From: Berberis thunbergii
Lineage: Eukaryota > Streptophyta > Magnoliopsida > Ranunculales > Berberidaceae
Reading direction: 5' to 3'
DNA: 64,000 nt
NCBI GenBank assembly: GCA_003290165.1
Contig: QNQO01002082.1
Coordinates: 89,134 to 153,133, forward strand
Translations under genes and position numbers: made by a program
Part shown: positions 32,859-44,642 of the stretch, piece after piece
Layout: each line of letters begins with the position of its first letter
Numbering within the stretch: the first letter of the stretch is position 1
The notes under the pieces: generated by a model
Databases searched by the model: none
Told to the model about the DNA's origin: nothing
Seen by the model: only the letters and a program-made list of their open reading frames with translations

Positions 32859-33860
32859 ATGGAAAACAAGGGGACACGTCAAACACTCAGGCCGACGCAA
32901 CACCATCGCTTTCAGCGATTTCGGTCATGCACGGGCAGCAGACTTATGCCCTCGCACCGACAACAACAATGATGGACCACATAATCAATATGTTGTCATC
33001 TCAAATATAGCAGATCACCAAGGCGGTGGAGGCTTTCACGCGACAAAATTTGCCACATACTAATGGAGATTAGGAACAACACGAGCCCAGTTTCCGGAGG
33101 ATGGCAAGGAGCAAGCACAGGAAAGCCAAGCCCTTGCTAGTTCTTATTGGACTAGGGGAAGCTGCGCGGCTAACGCTGAGGCCGTCGCCAGGGTAGAGAG
33201 GCTCGACCCTCAGTACCTCCTTCGCAAAGGGGCGCACCACCCAGATGTACTGTACTGGCTCTTTGTCCCACAATTTGTGGACCAGATCATGAATGAGGCC
33301 CTTCCGAAGAATTTACTCCCCCGAAGCTCGACTTTTACGACAGAACCACCGATCCATTGGACAACCTGCTTCATTACCAATACGTAATGGCCCTCAAAGA
33401 AGGGTTTGAGTTGGTGACGTGCACAAATTTTCCCACTAGCCTGAAGAGGTCAGCACTGACGTGGTTCCATAGCCTTCCGTCGAAGTCGATCGATTGCTTC
33501 AGGATGCTGGCAAAGGAGTTTCTGACACATTTCGTTGGGTGCCAGCATTTTCAAAAAGGCCCACACAACACACTCTTTCTACAGCAGAGGTCCCACGGGA
33601 CTATCAGAGAGGATGTCACGCGCTTCAACAATGAGCCGACTCTCATTGACGGATGCAACGACGACACAGCTGTGACAGCCTTCACTGCGGGCCACAAAAA
33701 GGGAAAGCTCTACGAAGACCACACCTTAGAGTCCCTCTCTGGACATGACAGAGCTCCTCAAGAGCACTAAGAAGCACATTACCTTGGAGGAGCTGAGAAC
33801 TGTGAAGAGGGAAACCGAAGGCGAGAAGAAACCCTCCGCTTCTAGAGACAACGAGGAAAA
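32859..33860 (+). pseudogene. gypsy gag, copy I
   Basis: Frameshifted gag. The open stretch 33357-33770 includes LHYQYVMALKEGFELVTCTNF, SALTWFHSLPSKSIDCFRML and KEFLTHFVG, the standard Retrotrans_gag order (Y...M......C..F....A..W...LP..SI..F). A better frame than copy II in this stretch, but still lacking both ends. Confidence 0.85.
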
Positions 33861-34085
33861 TAGACGCAAGCAGTCAGTAGAAACCAAGATAACATGGTTG
33901 GCGAAGAAACCCTCCGAAGGCGAGAAGAAACCCTCCGCTCCTAGAGAAGAAACCCTCCGAAGGCGAGAAGAAACCCTTCGCTCCTAGAGACAACGAGGAA
34001 AATAGGATTACTTGTTGAAGGCATCAAACATGGTTGGCGTGGTGCTAGTGGTGCGATAAGCAAGCAGTCAGTAGAAACCAAGATA
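33813..34085. other. scrambled gag/Harbinger junction with reused blocks
   Basis: The gag tail GAAGAAACCCTCCG is repeated several times. Two short pieces of the adjacent Harbinger ORF (GCAAGCAGTCAGTAGAAACC at 33866 and 34060; AACATGGTTGGCG at 33891 and 34027) appear inside gag in the reverse of their original order. The transition to continuous Harbinger sequence is at about 33990 (GAGGAAAATAG/GATTACTTG). Confidence 0.8.
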
Positions 34086-34962
34086 CTTCCAATTCTCAAT
34101 GAAAAGCTAGGGTGCCAAAAAACCTATAAACACTATTAGAACCGAATGAAATGGTTTAAGAACCAATATCAAACTTTTGCTGACCTTTTGCGCTATAGTT
34201 CTGGATTTGGATGGGACGCTGTCTCAAAAAAGTTCACGGTTGATAATGAAATATGGGAAGATTACTTTAAGGTGATATTTTATTTATGTTTAATTTTATT
34301 TTATATTGATAAATTACACCTTCATAATATTAATAATATATTTTTGTTCTTATTTTTAACAGTCCCACCCAAACATGAAAAATCTTCGCAATGGATCATT
34401 TGAAGATTACGAGGATTTGCAAATTATTTTTGGCAATGGAACGGCTGTTGGGAAAAATGCACTTGGATTGGGCGATGGTACCGATGCTAGAACATATGGA
34501 CTTGAAGAAAATGAGAACATGTTCGATGATAACAATGAGGTTTATGAAAACTCAGACCAAACTCTGTCACTTAACGATTATACTTCACCACCTTTCCTAG
34601 ATACAAATTTGGAGGCCCCTACTGAAAAGCTTCTTCCAAGAAAGAAAGCTAGAACAGAGCGTCAAACATATGGTACCCCAACTGAGACCACTCGAGCTGA
34701 TCTTCTAGAAAAAGTTTGTGCTGGCATGGATTCAATTAGTACAATTGCCAGTGAAATTCAAGGAATACACGACCTAATGAAAAAAAGAGAACATGATAGA
34801 GAGAAAAACAACATTTGGAATTGTATCAAAGAGATTCCAAACATGGATAATCATGCTCGTTTCAAAGCACTTGAATTGGTTAACAAGTTGGGAATGAAAG
34901 ACGCATTTGTGAAAATGTCACTTGAAGAGCGTTTGGCGTGGATACAGTACAATATGGAATGA
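34012..34962 (+). pseudogene. Harbinger ORF1: Myb/SANT-like DNA-binding protein
   Basis: Two exons: up to 34271 (TTTAAG/GTGATA) and 34363-34962 (after TTTAACAG). Exon 1 has a trihelix Myb/SANT-like pattern (HGWRGASGAISKQSVETKIL, NRMKWFKNQYQTFADLL, SGFGWD) as in plant Myb_DNA-bind_3 proteins. Exon 2 encodes a linker, a basic patch (RKKARTER) and a C-terminal helix region ending AWIQYNME. In this superfamily ORF1 binds subterminal DNA and helps bring the transposase to the nucleus. An in-frame TAG at 34137-34139 (before NRMKW) and the loss of the N-terminus make it defective. Confidence 0.85.
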
Positions 34963-35251
34963 GTATGGGTATTTGGTACAATGTTTAACATTTTCGAGTG
35001 TCTTGAAACTATTAATGTTTTTATCTTATGTTTGGAATTTTGGTTAAGATTTTTTTTGGATATTGTGTTTAAGAATTTGGTCAATGTTAAGACTTGTTTG
35101 TTTTAATATTATACTTTTATTTATGTGCAATTAGGTGATATTATTAATTTTTTAGTGTTAGCTCACTCAATTTTGTATTGGCTAAACATAAAAAGGTGTA
35201 TGTTGATTTTTATTTCTAATTATGTGATTCATTTATTTAGGTGATTTTATA

Positions 35252-36642
35252 ATGTCTCAAATGGAAGACGAAGAATTGGAGGAAATGTATTATGAAACCA
35301 TAAAGTTGTTAATGGTGGCAATTGAAGCAACCACTAAAGTTTTAAATACATTATTGAGTATAATAGATGACGACCATGTTGAACGTGTTGAACGTCCAAT
35401 CCGACGACCAATTACAAGAACTGGATACAATTATATACATAAAGTATTAGGTGAGGATCCTCAACACTTTCGACAGTTATATCGTATGTATCCTGATGTC
35501 TTTATGAAGCTATGCAATATTGTTAGAGAGAAAACAAATTTGAAAGACACAAGATTCATATGTGTTGAAGAAATGCTTGCAACATTTGTGCTTACTGTTG
35601 GTCAAAATTCTCGATATTGTCAAACTGAAGACACATTTAAGAGATCACATTTCGCAACAAGCAAAAATTTCAACAAAGTTCTCATGACCTTAAACACAAT
35701 AGCACCAGAGATGATGGCCAAACCAAGATCCACAACGCCAGTTAAAATATTGGAGAGTACACGATTTTACCCTTACTTTAAGGTAGGTACTATTTTTTTT
35801 TTACTGTTATTGTTAAATTTTTTTTGTTATTTTTGTGAAATCGTGATTTTATTTTAGGATTGCATCGGAGCTATTGATGGCACATACATACATGCAATGG
35901 TAACAGGGCGTGAAGTTGCTAGTTATCGTGATCGTCACGGAAATAAATCACAAAATGTATTAGCTGCTTGTAACTTTGATTTGGAATTCATATACGTTAT
36001 AAGTGGATGGGAAGGTTCAACACATGATTCTAAAGTGTTAAATGATGCTTTGTCAAGGAGTAGTAACAGACTTCATGTCCCACAAGGTACATATTTATTT
36101 CTTTTATTCTGTATTATATACGTGTGTTTATTATTTGATACTCTAATTGTATGTGTGGTGAATTTTCAGGAAAATATTTTTTAGTTGACTGTGGATTTGC
36201 AAATCGTCCCAATTTTTTAGCTCCATTTCGAGGTGTTCGATATCATCTCCAAGATTTTGCTGGTCATGGTCGCGACCCCGAAAATCCAGCTGAGTTGTTC
36301 AATCTTCGTCATGCGTCATTGAGAAACGTAATTGAGAGGATATTTGGTATATTTAAATCACGATTTACAATTTTTAAGTCTGCGCCTCCATTTCCATATA
36401 AAACACAAGTGGAGTTAGTGCTAGCGTGTGTAGCATTGCACAACTTTCTTCGTAAAGAGTGTCGTTCTGATGAATTTCCAATTGAAGAAGACGACGAGCC
36501 TTCATCACCATTGGAAGAAGAAGAAGAAGAAGAAGATAATTTTTCAACCCAAGATCAACAACGAGAGAAGGCTAATGAATGGAGAGCAACTATAACTTCA
36601 GATATGTGGGGAGATGCTGTGAGTGTCGGGAGTCAACGATGA
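35252..36642 (+). CDS. PIF/Harbinger transposase (HARBI1-like, DDE_4)
   Basis: Three exons give one open frame of 410 residues: 35252-35782, 35858-36086 and 36170-36642, with consensus introns (AAG/GTAGGT...TTTTAG/GAT, phase 0; CAAG/GTACAT...TTTCAG/GAA, phase 1). The DDE nuclease core is complete: first Asp in CIGAIDGTYIHA, a conserved HDS in GSTHDSKVLND, second Asp in FLVDCGFANRPNF, Glu in NVIERIFGIFKSRF. The N-terminal part has the helix-turn-helix-like FMKLCNIVREK...VEEMLATFV region, and the C-terminus is acidic (EEDDEPSSPLEEEEEE). The usual family length is about 400. Downstream of and co-oriented with ORF1. No disabling change seen. Confidence 0.9.
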
Positions 36643-37154
36643 GCAATAAATAGAGTATTTTATTTATGTATGTATTTATTTTTTATTGGAGAATTTTTTG
36701 CATTATTTCTTCATTTCAAAAGAAAAATAGTTATTTGTATTACTTTTGGACCATATTCAATGTTCAGTGAATTTTTTTAAATTTGAAATAAAATTCACGT
36801 AGCATACAAACGATTGTTTTATTGATATTTGAGGGATATTTTATGATTTGTGTTGATATGGATGACAATGTCGGTGACATTATTTCATAACTTCCTATGA
36901 TTAATAGCATATTCATAAGAATTTACAGAAATTTATAAGAATCAATAGAAATCCATAACAATCCTTTATAAAATTCAGAAAATCCAATAATAAAAATCCA
37001 TTAAAATCCAGTGGATTCTGTAAATTCCACAAAATCCAGTCACTTAAAATCCATTAAAATCCAGTGAATTCTATAAAGTCTTTCAAACTCTATTAAAATC
37101 CATGAGATTTAAAGTCTTTCAGACTCTATTAAAATCCATGATTGAATACCCCCC
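36643..37154. repeat. 3' non-coding end of the Harbinger element with subterminal repeats
   Basis: AT-rich. From about 36890 variants of AATCCATTAAAATCCAGTG recur six or more times, followed by two CTTTCARACTCTATTAAAATCC units and the terminal GAATACCCCCC. Such arrays are the usual binding sites of ORF1/transposase. Confidence 0.75.
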
Positions 37155-37396
37155 TGTAAATGTTTCCTTAATCTCTGCATGTTAAAAGCTTTGATCATTA
37201 GTTGGATTTGAACCAAATACAACAACTTTTGTTCATAAAAAGATGGCACTCTCAACTTGATATCTACTTAGCTCAACTCAAGCATACAATAACTATCTAC
37301 AAGTGGTTTCTTTCTTTTGCAAAACAAAACATGACACGGTAATTAAACATTTTTTTCTCTTACATATCTGTTACTTAGTAACTAGGAGGTGTTTCT
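37155..37396 (-). pseudogene. 3' stub of a third ERF copy
   Basis: Matches 19062-19304: the downstream flank (GTTTCCTTAATCTCTGCATG, then ACAATAACTATCTACAAGTGG) up to the last codons of the ERF, where GTAACTAGGAGGTGTTTC corresponds to the end of ETPPSY and the stop. It stops there and joins DNA equivalent to 25780. The whole coding region and the promoter are deleted. Confidence 0.85.
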
Positions 37397-38239
37397 CTTA
37401 CACTTTCTCTGACACCTTGCCACCACCTCATTATTCTCTCTCTCTTTTTATTTATTTAATTTTTTTTCCTTCGCCTTCAAAGAGGACTTTGCGACGATGG
37501 GTTCCCCATTTGTGACAGCTTCTGCAAGGGTGTCATGCCGATTTTCGAAAAAACAAACTTCTTATATCCATATAGGATTATGATTTTTCGTTTTTCTCAA
37601 ATTTGGGACGTGAAAATTTAACAATAGACATATTTATAAAAAACATAAATTTATTTGGGTCAGCAAGGTAGTTGGTATGAGAAATTTTTATCTCTAATAA
37701 ATAATTTTTTATTTACTTTTTTTACAAAATTTTATTTCTAAACTCCTCCCACCCCAGATGCCGCTAGCTGGGATCGACCCCATGACCTAGTGATATCATC
37801 CATCACTAGTCAACCACTGAGCCATCACACCTTTAGCTCTTATAAATAAAATAAGATACATGTTTTAACATGAAAATTTCATACACATAAAAAACTTATA
37901 GTTCCTCAACGAGTCAAATGTGTCATACTAATAAGTTTTATCATACTTAAATAAACATTTATTTTACCAACACTTACATTATGAAAATTGAACATGGTAA
38001 GTCTGACCCCCAAAAACGTTATTACACTTATCATCTCGCATGGAAAGGTTAAAAACAAATGAATAAAATTCCTAATTTGTCAGTCCTCATAAATACAATT
38101 TGTTTTCAACCAATTACAGATCATAGTCATAATACGCCATTATTTAAACATCGACACAACACATTTTCTATCTTAAGAAAGACATGTAGTTCTCATTCAA
38201 TGATCGAATGAGCATTTAATTTCTTCCCTTAAGGCAATC
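37397..38239. other. copy II flank; SINE at 37735-37830; no gene
   Basis: Counterpart of 25780-26595. The minus-strand SINE has A box TGGCTCAGTGGTTGA and B box GGTCGATCCCAGC. It was present before the block duplicated. Confidence 0.6.
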
Positions 38240-38244
38240 ATGCA

Positions 38245-38814
38245 TGATGCATCCAAAAACCGTCCTCCTATGAGTTTGACCTACAAAACAGATGTTAGAT
38301 TGTCAATGATCAATTTTTTGGTGGCCGAAGACACTCTGATGCTTAAGTCAGCAACTCTGTTTGAAGAATGAAGTAAATTTGGATAAAACTCAGTTAAAGT
38401 TGCATACATGTGTCGAATGTTCTCTTTACCTTTTATAATGGTCGCAATTAATTCTTTGCGTGACTTAAGCATGTGAGAAACAACGGAAGGAGATGTTTTT
38501 CGTAACAGTCTCCTCATTAATGGAGATGCGTTCGTGGAGGCAGAACTCCCCCCACGATTCTTTTCGGTGCAGCGTTTATCATCTTTATGAGAGAACTCGT
38601 GTCAAGCTTGGATTCAGGTTCTGATTCGTTTGGGTATGAGTTCAGGCTTTGTTTATGTCTTTTCATTGGTAGGCCTTGTCCGGGCCTATTTGATTGGCTT
38701 TATTCTTTTTTGGTTTTTTGAGTTGGCCCAATAGGTTGGATGCTATATCCTTATGATGGATGTTCTCTGCCACGTGTACGACTGTGATGATCAATATATT
38801 TTGGTGTATCATTA
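38245..38814 (-). repeat. 3' LTR of remnant 2
   Basis: 570 bp. Plus-strand start TGATGCATCC, end TATCATTA. A short purine tract (minus strand) adjoins at 38815-38830. Confidence 0.85.
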
Positions 38815-39139
38815 GCTATTCCCCTTTTAGTTAGTGGGTATGTTCATCTATTCACTAACCGTGTGACGATTGTGTTTTTGAATTTCGCATTACACCACAT
38901 TTAGTGTTCTTGCTATTTGTTGTTGCTGTTGTCTCTCCGATGTTTCATCCGCGTGCTCGTTTTGGCAAAATTTCTTGGATTTCGTGAGACTGTCATATCT
39001 TGCACTCCGCATGCTTCTTTTGCTTGGTTTTCAAGTATAGAGCTTCCTTGTGTCATGATGAATGGGTTGTCATTGTCTTTAATTGTCGATGTCTCCTTTG
39101 CTAGTTCGTCGACTCTTTTGTTCTCACCCCTTGCGCACC

Positions 39140-39640
39140 GCTGAATGGTAGCATTTCAAAAGCCTTCTATCAATTATGTGGTTTTCTGGTGGTGGGCTTT
39201 CATTCGAGTGTCTTTGATTTGAAATTCGCCTTTTAGTTGATTGACCACCAGTTTGGAATCAGTAAAGACACTAATGTTTTTTTATTCCCAAGTGTTTTGC
39301 TAACTGTAACCCCGTTATCACAACTTTGTATTTAGCTTCGTTCTTGGAGGCTTTAAAGTTGAATTTTATTGCGTTTTTCTAATGCGATGCCTTCCGAGTA
39401 GTACAAGACTAGTCCAACTCCACTTCATGCCTCGTTGGACACTCCACACAACGGAGGATGCATCCCTTGGTGATTGTCTTGGATTTTTCTTTTTCGCTCT
39501 CGTTTTTTGTCTGTTGGTTGTTGATTCTTGTGAACTTGGCGATGAAATCTGCTAGTGCCTGAGACTTGATAGCGATTCTGAGGGCATAGTTGATGTCAAA
39601 TTGTCTGAGTTCTATTGCTCACTTCACCATTCTTTCCAAT
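39140..39640 (-). pseudogene. gypsy RNase H region, remnant 2
   Basis: DNA-level counterpart of 27511-27993 with more frameshifts. The KSQALADFI and DSKLVVNQL stretches are recognisable in different frames. Confidence 0.7.
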
Positions 39641-40019
39641 ACATCTGGTTTGTGTAGTACCCAAAAGCAACTGTTTAGTAATAACCATGATTGGGTGTGC
39701 TCAGAAGTATGGTAGCAATTTTCTTGATGACACGATTAGAGCGAGCGCCAATTTTTCTAGGGCTGGATAGTTGAATTCTGCATCCGCAAGTGTTTTGTTG
39801 ATGTAGTACATTGATTTTTGCACTCATTTTCTTCCTGTATCAAATTGAACTCACCGCGTAATCGAACATAGATAGATATAGATACAATGCTTCTCTCGTG
39901 TTCGGTTTTGTTAGTAGCTTTGTGCTTCCCATATATGTCTTAAGGCTTTGAAAGGCTTCATCGCATTCAATATTCTACTCGAATGTCTTGTTCCCTTTTA
40001 AAATTTTGAAAAAGGTAGA

Positions 40020-40720
40020 CATTTTTCCGACAATCTAGAGATGAACATGTTCAGAGCTGTTATTCTCTCATTAAGACTTTGGACACCTTTTATGTTTGTT
40101 GGTGACTATAGATTTAGAATCGCTTGTATCTGTTTTGGATCAGCCTCAATTCCTCTTTGGTTGACCATGTACCTGAGGAACTTCCCTGACTCTACTTCAA
40201 AAGTGCACTTATCCAGGTTCAGTTTCATCTTATACTTTCGCAGCTAGGAAAAAAACTTGTTCAAGATTTGTGACGTGGTTTGCTCGGCGTGAGCTTTTCA
40301 CAAGCATATTGTCAATGTAACTTCCATTGTTTCGCTGATTTGATATTTGAACATTTTGTTCACAAGCCGTTGGTACCTTGCTCTCGTGTTCTTTAATCCG
40401 AAGTGCATTACCCAATAACAATATGAACCCCTTTCCGTTATGAAAAATGTTTTTCCTTGGCCGGGAAGGTACGTCTGTATCTAATTATATCCGGAATATG
40501 CATCCATGAAGCTCAGCATTTCGTGTCCAGCAGTTGCATCCACTATCTGATCTATTCGCGGATGTGGAAAACTATCTTTAGGGCATACTTTATTTAGACT
40601 GGTGTAGTCCGCACACACCCTCCATTTGTTGTTCTTCGTTTACTAGCACCAGTCTTCTTTTTGTCGAACTGGCTTCTTGTCTGGGTTCACTTGTAGTTTG
40701 TGAGAGATGATGGATGGTCT
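40020..40720 (-). pseudogene. gypsy reverse transcriptase, remnant 2
   Basis: Contains the RT loop with YIDN in place of YIDD, preceded by the same missing base as remnants 1 and 3. The MDAYSGYN region is recognisable. About 55 bp are lost at 40648 (from the KKKN...LANTVLV segment). Confidence 0.8.
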
Positions 40721-40989
40721 ATCCCTACCATGTCCTTTACTGTCCATGCAAAAACATCCTGGTTATCTTTCAGCAATTGAATCAGTTCCTTGGCGAGTTC
40801 AGGATGAATATTTGTGCCAATTCAAACTGCCTTTTCAGCTTCGTTGTCTAGGTAGACTTCAATTGTTTCCTCTTTTGATTGTCCAGTGTTAGGTCGTTCT
40901 CGCGGACTGGTTGGAGCCGTATTGTCATCCAAAGAGTCCGAACTCTTTTCATCAATTTGTTGTGAAGGCACCTCCGGTCGTTGTAATAG

Positions 40990-41790
40990 TTATTATTTAT
41001 GGGGAGTCTTTATTGCTGCGAAATGACACTCATGGGCCGTTGGTTGATCCCCTTTGATTTTTCCAATACCATTGTCAGTATGGTACTTTAAACATTGGTG
41101 CATATTGGAGCATATTGTGCCCAGTTTGTGTATCCTTTGCCAAGGAAGTCTGTCAATAATACTCGTTGTTTTCCTTGTTCTCCTGCTTCGAGCAGTAGTT
41201 GAATTATTCCTAGCAGATGACATTGTTCCCCACTGAAACCCACCATAGATTGATCGTTATGTGAAAGCATCTCATTAGTAAACCGTATCCATCAAAAATT
41301 TGTCAGGTATAGGAGGTTGGTCGAGCTATCGGTGCCAACCAACACCCTTTTGATTTCCCATTTAGCTATCATGACTGAGATCACTCAAGCGTTATTGTGT
41401 GGGATCTCGTTATCAAGGTCGCGAGCAATTTTTTGCATTTAGGCCTTTTTTGTTGTAATTTTTTGAACTTCTCGTGATTAAATCTGGAACAGTTACTGGT
41501 TCGATGTCTCTTACGTTGGGTGATTTTTTCTCGAGATTTGCTACCTTTTAGGTCTCAGATGATTTTGTCCACCATCTCGATTACATGGTTCATCTGCGCC
41601 ATAAACATCTCTACTTGGGGACCTGAGGGGATTCCCCAAGATGTCAGAAACGTCTGAATTGTTACTTGTTGAAACCCTCTTCTAATAGGTGTGGTTAATT
41701 CGACGGTTGTCACTGGATAGATGTTAGGTGACATGTCGTTTTGTTCACAGCCAGATTGAGGATTCGTGGAGTGTTCCATTGATCTTTATA
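40990..41790 (-). pseudogene. gypsy gag start and protease, remnant 2
   Basis: Gag starts MEHSTNPQSGCEQND at 41779 and stops after about 74 residues. The protease region (about 41390-41300) reads IAKWEIKRVLVGTDSSTNLLYL: the catalytic Asp of the expected VLVDTGSS is Gly here. Further on, HTDNGIGKIKGDQPTAHECHFA is the conserved segment that joins protease to RT. Most of gag is deleted. Confidence 0.8.
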
Positions 41791-41861
41791 GTTGTTTGAT
41801 TGTTAACCACGTCTCAGTGAGTTTTGTTATTGAATTTTCTTTTTGAAAAGGAGACTCGTTG

Positions 41862-41883
41862 TTCCCCACGGATGGCGCCAAAC
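41862..41883 (-). other. primer-binding site of remnant 2
   Basis: On the minus strand TTTGGCGCCATCCGTGGGGA follows the 5' LTR directly. The plus-strand element uses the related TTTGGCGCCGTTTGTGGGGA. The primer tRNA was not assigned. Confidence 0.75.
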
Positions 41884-42455
41884 TAATGCGTCAAAAAATT
41901 GTCTTCCGGTGAATTTGACCTGTAAAATAGATGTTAGACTGCCAAAGACCCACCTTTTTGGTGGCCGAAAGAATTCTGATGCTTAAGTCAGCAACTCTGT
42001 TCGAAGAAGGAAGTAAATCCGGACAAAACTTCGTTAAAGTTGCATACCTATGTCGAATGTTCTCTTTACCATTTATAATGGTCGCGGTTAATTCTCCGCG
42101 TGACTTAAGCATGTGAGGCACAATTGAAGGAGATGTTTCTCGTAACATTCGTCTCCTTAATGGAGATGCATCGGTGGAGGCATAACTCCCACTACGTCTC
42201 TTTTTGGGTGCAACGTTCCTCTTCTTTATGAGATAACTCGTGTCGGGGTTGGATTCGGGCTCTAATTCGTTCGGGCCTGGGTTCGGGCTTTGTTTATGTC
42301 TTCTCATTGGTGGGCCTTTTCAAGGCCTCTATGATTGGCTTTATTTTTCTTGGGTTTTATGAGCTAGCCCAACATATTGGATGCAATATCCTCGTAATGG
42401 ATGTTCTCTGCCATGTGTACGACTGTGAAGATCGATATCTTTTGATGTATCATCA
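41884..42455 (-). repeat. 5' LTR of remnant 2
   Basis: 572 bp, plus-strand start TAATGCGTC, end GTATCATCA. The close match to the 3' LTR supports one insertion event of moderate age. Confidence 0.85.
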
Positions 42456-42460
42456 ATGCA

Positions 42461-43714
42461 TATACACCAAATTGTTTGCTTCATTTCCATAATCGCACAA
42501 CCCTCCTTGTGTCAAACATGCTTCGCCCAAATGTGCCTCACTTGCCTTCGAAACCACTAAGAGTGTAATGTTCTAAGTGGGGTGTCACATCGAGGGACAT
42601 GTCATCTCACCCGAAGTCCAATCCATGACAAATATATTAAAATCATTAGGCATATATCCGAACTCACATGTAGCGGTGTACCCAGTATGCAAGCAACTCT
42701 GCATACTAAAATCATATACCGAGTATACAAGCAAATCTGTATACTAAAATCATACTTTTTATTCTTTTTATTCAGATTTATTTTCATTGTTTTTTTTTTT
42801 GGAGTTGTGGAAAAGAGAAAAAAATCAACTAATTCTAAATAATTGTTTCACGGTGACACTTTGTCAACCATAAACAAATCAACCACAATATTCACCCATT
42901 CTTTTGGGGAAACAAATAACATTTTTGTAAGTAAATTTTCTATAACACAATGAATAGATACAAAACTGAATATATACATTAGTAGTTTTGCTATGATATA
43001 ACAAAATAATCTTTAATGGAGATCATCGGAAAGATCCCAAAGAAGCATTTCTAACGTATCCTTGAATGTTTAAAAATTAATAGTTAGTACTCATATTTTT
43101 AAGAATTTTTATGTTTAATGAGCATTTGTGTTATAGTGACAATTTCAGGCCCTCTTCTACAAATTTAATCTAAATGCATAGAATGTATCTTAAATTTGTC
43201 CCCGCACTAAACATTAACTTTACTGTTCCTTTCTAACATGCTTCAGTGGAGGATTGAAACGATTCATCACCACCGCAATGATCTACGGAACACCAACCAT
43301 GACCTTGTTCAAAGCTCAAATGAGAATGTTGAGGAGTTGAACCAACATCAACAAATGAAGGAAGGGGATAACCAAAGCAATGAAGTTGGAAACTAGAAAG
43401 GATTATGACTCGATGTAATACATTATTTTTATTATTCAACTGAAATAAATGTAGTCCGATCTTTATTATTTGATAGATTTTGTGACTCGATGTAATACAT
43501 TATCTTATTAATTACATTACTTTTGCCTTCATTCATGGAAAATTTTAAGTTTGGCACATTTAGATTTTTATTTTCTAGAAATAAACATTGTAAGATGTTA
43601 TAAAAAGTCATTTGATGAGTGCTATAGAAAAAAAGGGCATTGGGAAACGCTATAGAAATTAATAAAATAACATTTGTTAAATACTACGTGAGAGAAGACA
43701 ATATCGTTTCTTGT
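42461..43714. other. flank between gypsy remnant and copied block; one unrecognised short ORF
   Basis: Not present in copy I. Holds a 2 x ~38-bp direct repeat (CAAGCAACTCTGCATACTAA / CAAGCAAATCTGTATACTAA, 42685-42752). A plus-strand frame at 43238-43396 (52 codons; WRIETIHHHRNDLRNTNHDL, then a Gln/Asn/Glu-rich tail) looks exon-like but matches nothing I know. No other coding evidence. Confidence 0.45.
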
Positions 43715-43892
43715 AGAGGGCAAATCCATGAAGACCTGAACAAAATACAACTTAAGATTCCACAATATCATCCTCTTGACTCATTCAAATGGCACTAACA
43801 TCATGTGCTTGAAATCCCCATCATGTATATGACTGGTTTCACCGCTCTACAAATAATTTTGTTTTTGGGTAAAGTATATAGCATATTATATA

Positions 43893-44111
43893 TTATATCT
43901 TAAAACAAAACATGTGTCCAGCAAAAGTAGCTAACTTGTGAGCCTCACTATTGAGCTCACGAGGAATATAATTACAGTACCAAGCACAATTAGTTGAAAT
44001 TAAGTTCTTAATTATACAAATTAAAATGTGCCACATCCAACACGCATTTGTCTGATCCTCCTGGTTGTGTTCATTCAAAATGGTGATCAAAGAGCCCAAA
44101 TCTCTCAGCAA
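43893..44111 (-). pseudogene. RNase H-like (RVT_3) relic
   Basis: A 72-codon frame: LGSLITILNEHNQ...WYCNYIPRELNSEAHKLATFAGH. The RELN.EAH.LA block is the end of the plant RNase H-like domain found in L1-type LINEs and in stand-alone proteins. The N-terminal catalytic part is lacking. The duplicate at 29700-29890 is frameshifted. Confidence 0.65.
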
Positions 44112-44642
44112 AAATTATGTCTGCCACTAACGTGATTGGATTAGCAAAAGTGTCACCAAAGATGTGAAGCATTCAACCATTATATTGTCAAAAACTTTCA
44201 CGGCTATACAAATAATTAAATCAAACTTTTATGCACATTTGTTTTGCTAAATTAATTGCCTCAAAGTTAGGAAGAAGGTCTAAAATCATTGAACACGACT
44301 AATTGGAGATTCTTTTTGTGGAGTCTTCTACTTCCCGATTCCCTTATATTTGTTCCTTGTTCTCACTTACCTTCTAGAGGGTTGTTTGACCATAGGTAGT
44401 TTGATTGCTTAAACTAGTAATACAAACAATGAAAAACAATCGATACAAAAAAAGTTCCTAATAAATTGATAGAAAAATAACCTCTCAAGTCAAGAAACTT
44501 ACCAAAACTTACCACTTGAATTTTTGTTCCTTTTCTTTTTGGATCGAGTTTTCGAAGTTCAAGTAAGTTTTGGCTCGATCAGATGACCAATTGATTACAA
44601 GTCTTTCATTTTCTCAGTTCATTTTACAGACTGCACTTACTT
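44112..44642. other. copy II intergenic, no gene
   Basis: Colinear with about 29890-30340. No coding evidence. Confidence 0.5.

Larger units (their letters stand above)
25780..33990. repeat. segmental duplication, copy I
   Basis: Colinear with 37400-49800 (copy II). The stretch from 29332 to about 29509 replaces roughly 2.9 kb of copy II (40880-43714), so copy I has an internal deletion with new filler. The flanks of both gypsy insertions are the same in both copies, so the insertions predate the duplication. Confidence 0.85.
32239..33990 (+). mobile_element. plus-strand gypsy element, copy I, truncated
   Basis: The LTR (32239-32858) and part of gag are colinear with 48086-49800. The primer-binding site and the first ~97 bp of the internal region are deleted (the LTR's GCATCA joins directly to ATGGAAAACAAGG). 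The element ends in a scrambled junction with a PIF/Harbinger element. Confidence 0.85.
33990..37154 (+). mobile_element. PIF/Harbinger DNA transposon, left end missing
   Basis: Carries the two genes typical of the superfamily in the usual order: a Myb/SANT-like ORF1 (about 34010-34962) and a DDE transposase (35252-36642). The right terminus ends GATTGAATACCCCCC at about 37154, preceded by subterminal repeats of AAAATCCATTAAAATCC (36890-37140). The matching left terminus (GGGGGTATTCAATC) is not found; the left side fuses into a gypsy gag. The element therefore cannot be excised as it stands, but its transposase could act elsewhere. Confidence 0.88.
38245..42455 (-). mobile_element. Ty3/gypsy (Tat-like) remnant 2, both LTRs present
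   Basis: LTRs at 38245-38814 (3') and 41884-42455 (5'). Target duplication ATGCA at 38240-38244 and 42456-42460. Internal order read right to left: primer-binding site, short gag, protease, reverse transcriptase, RNase H. Integrase and the antisense ORF are deleted, which makes it about half the length of remnant 3. Multiple stops; no intact ORF. Confidence 0.9.
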
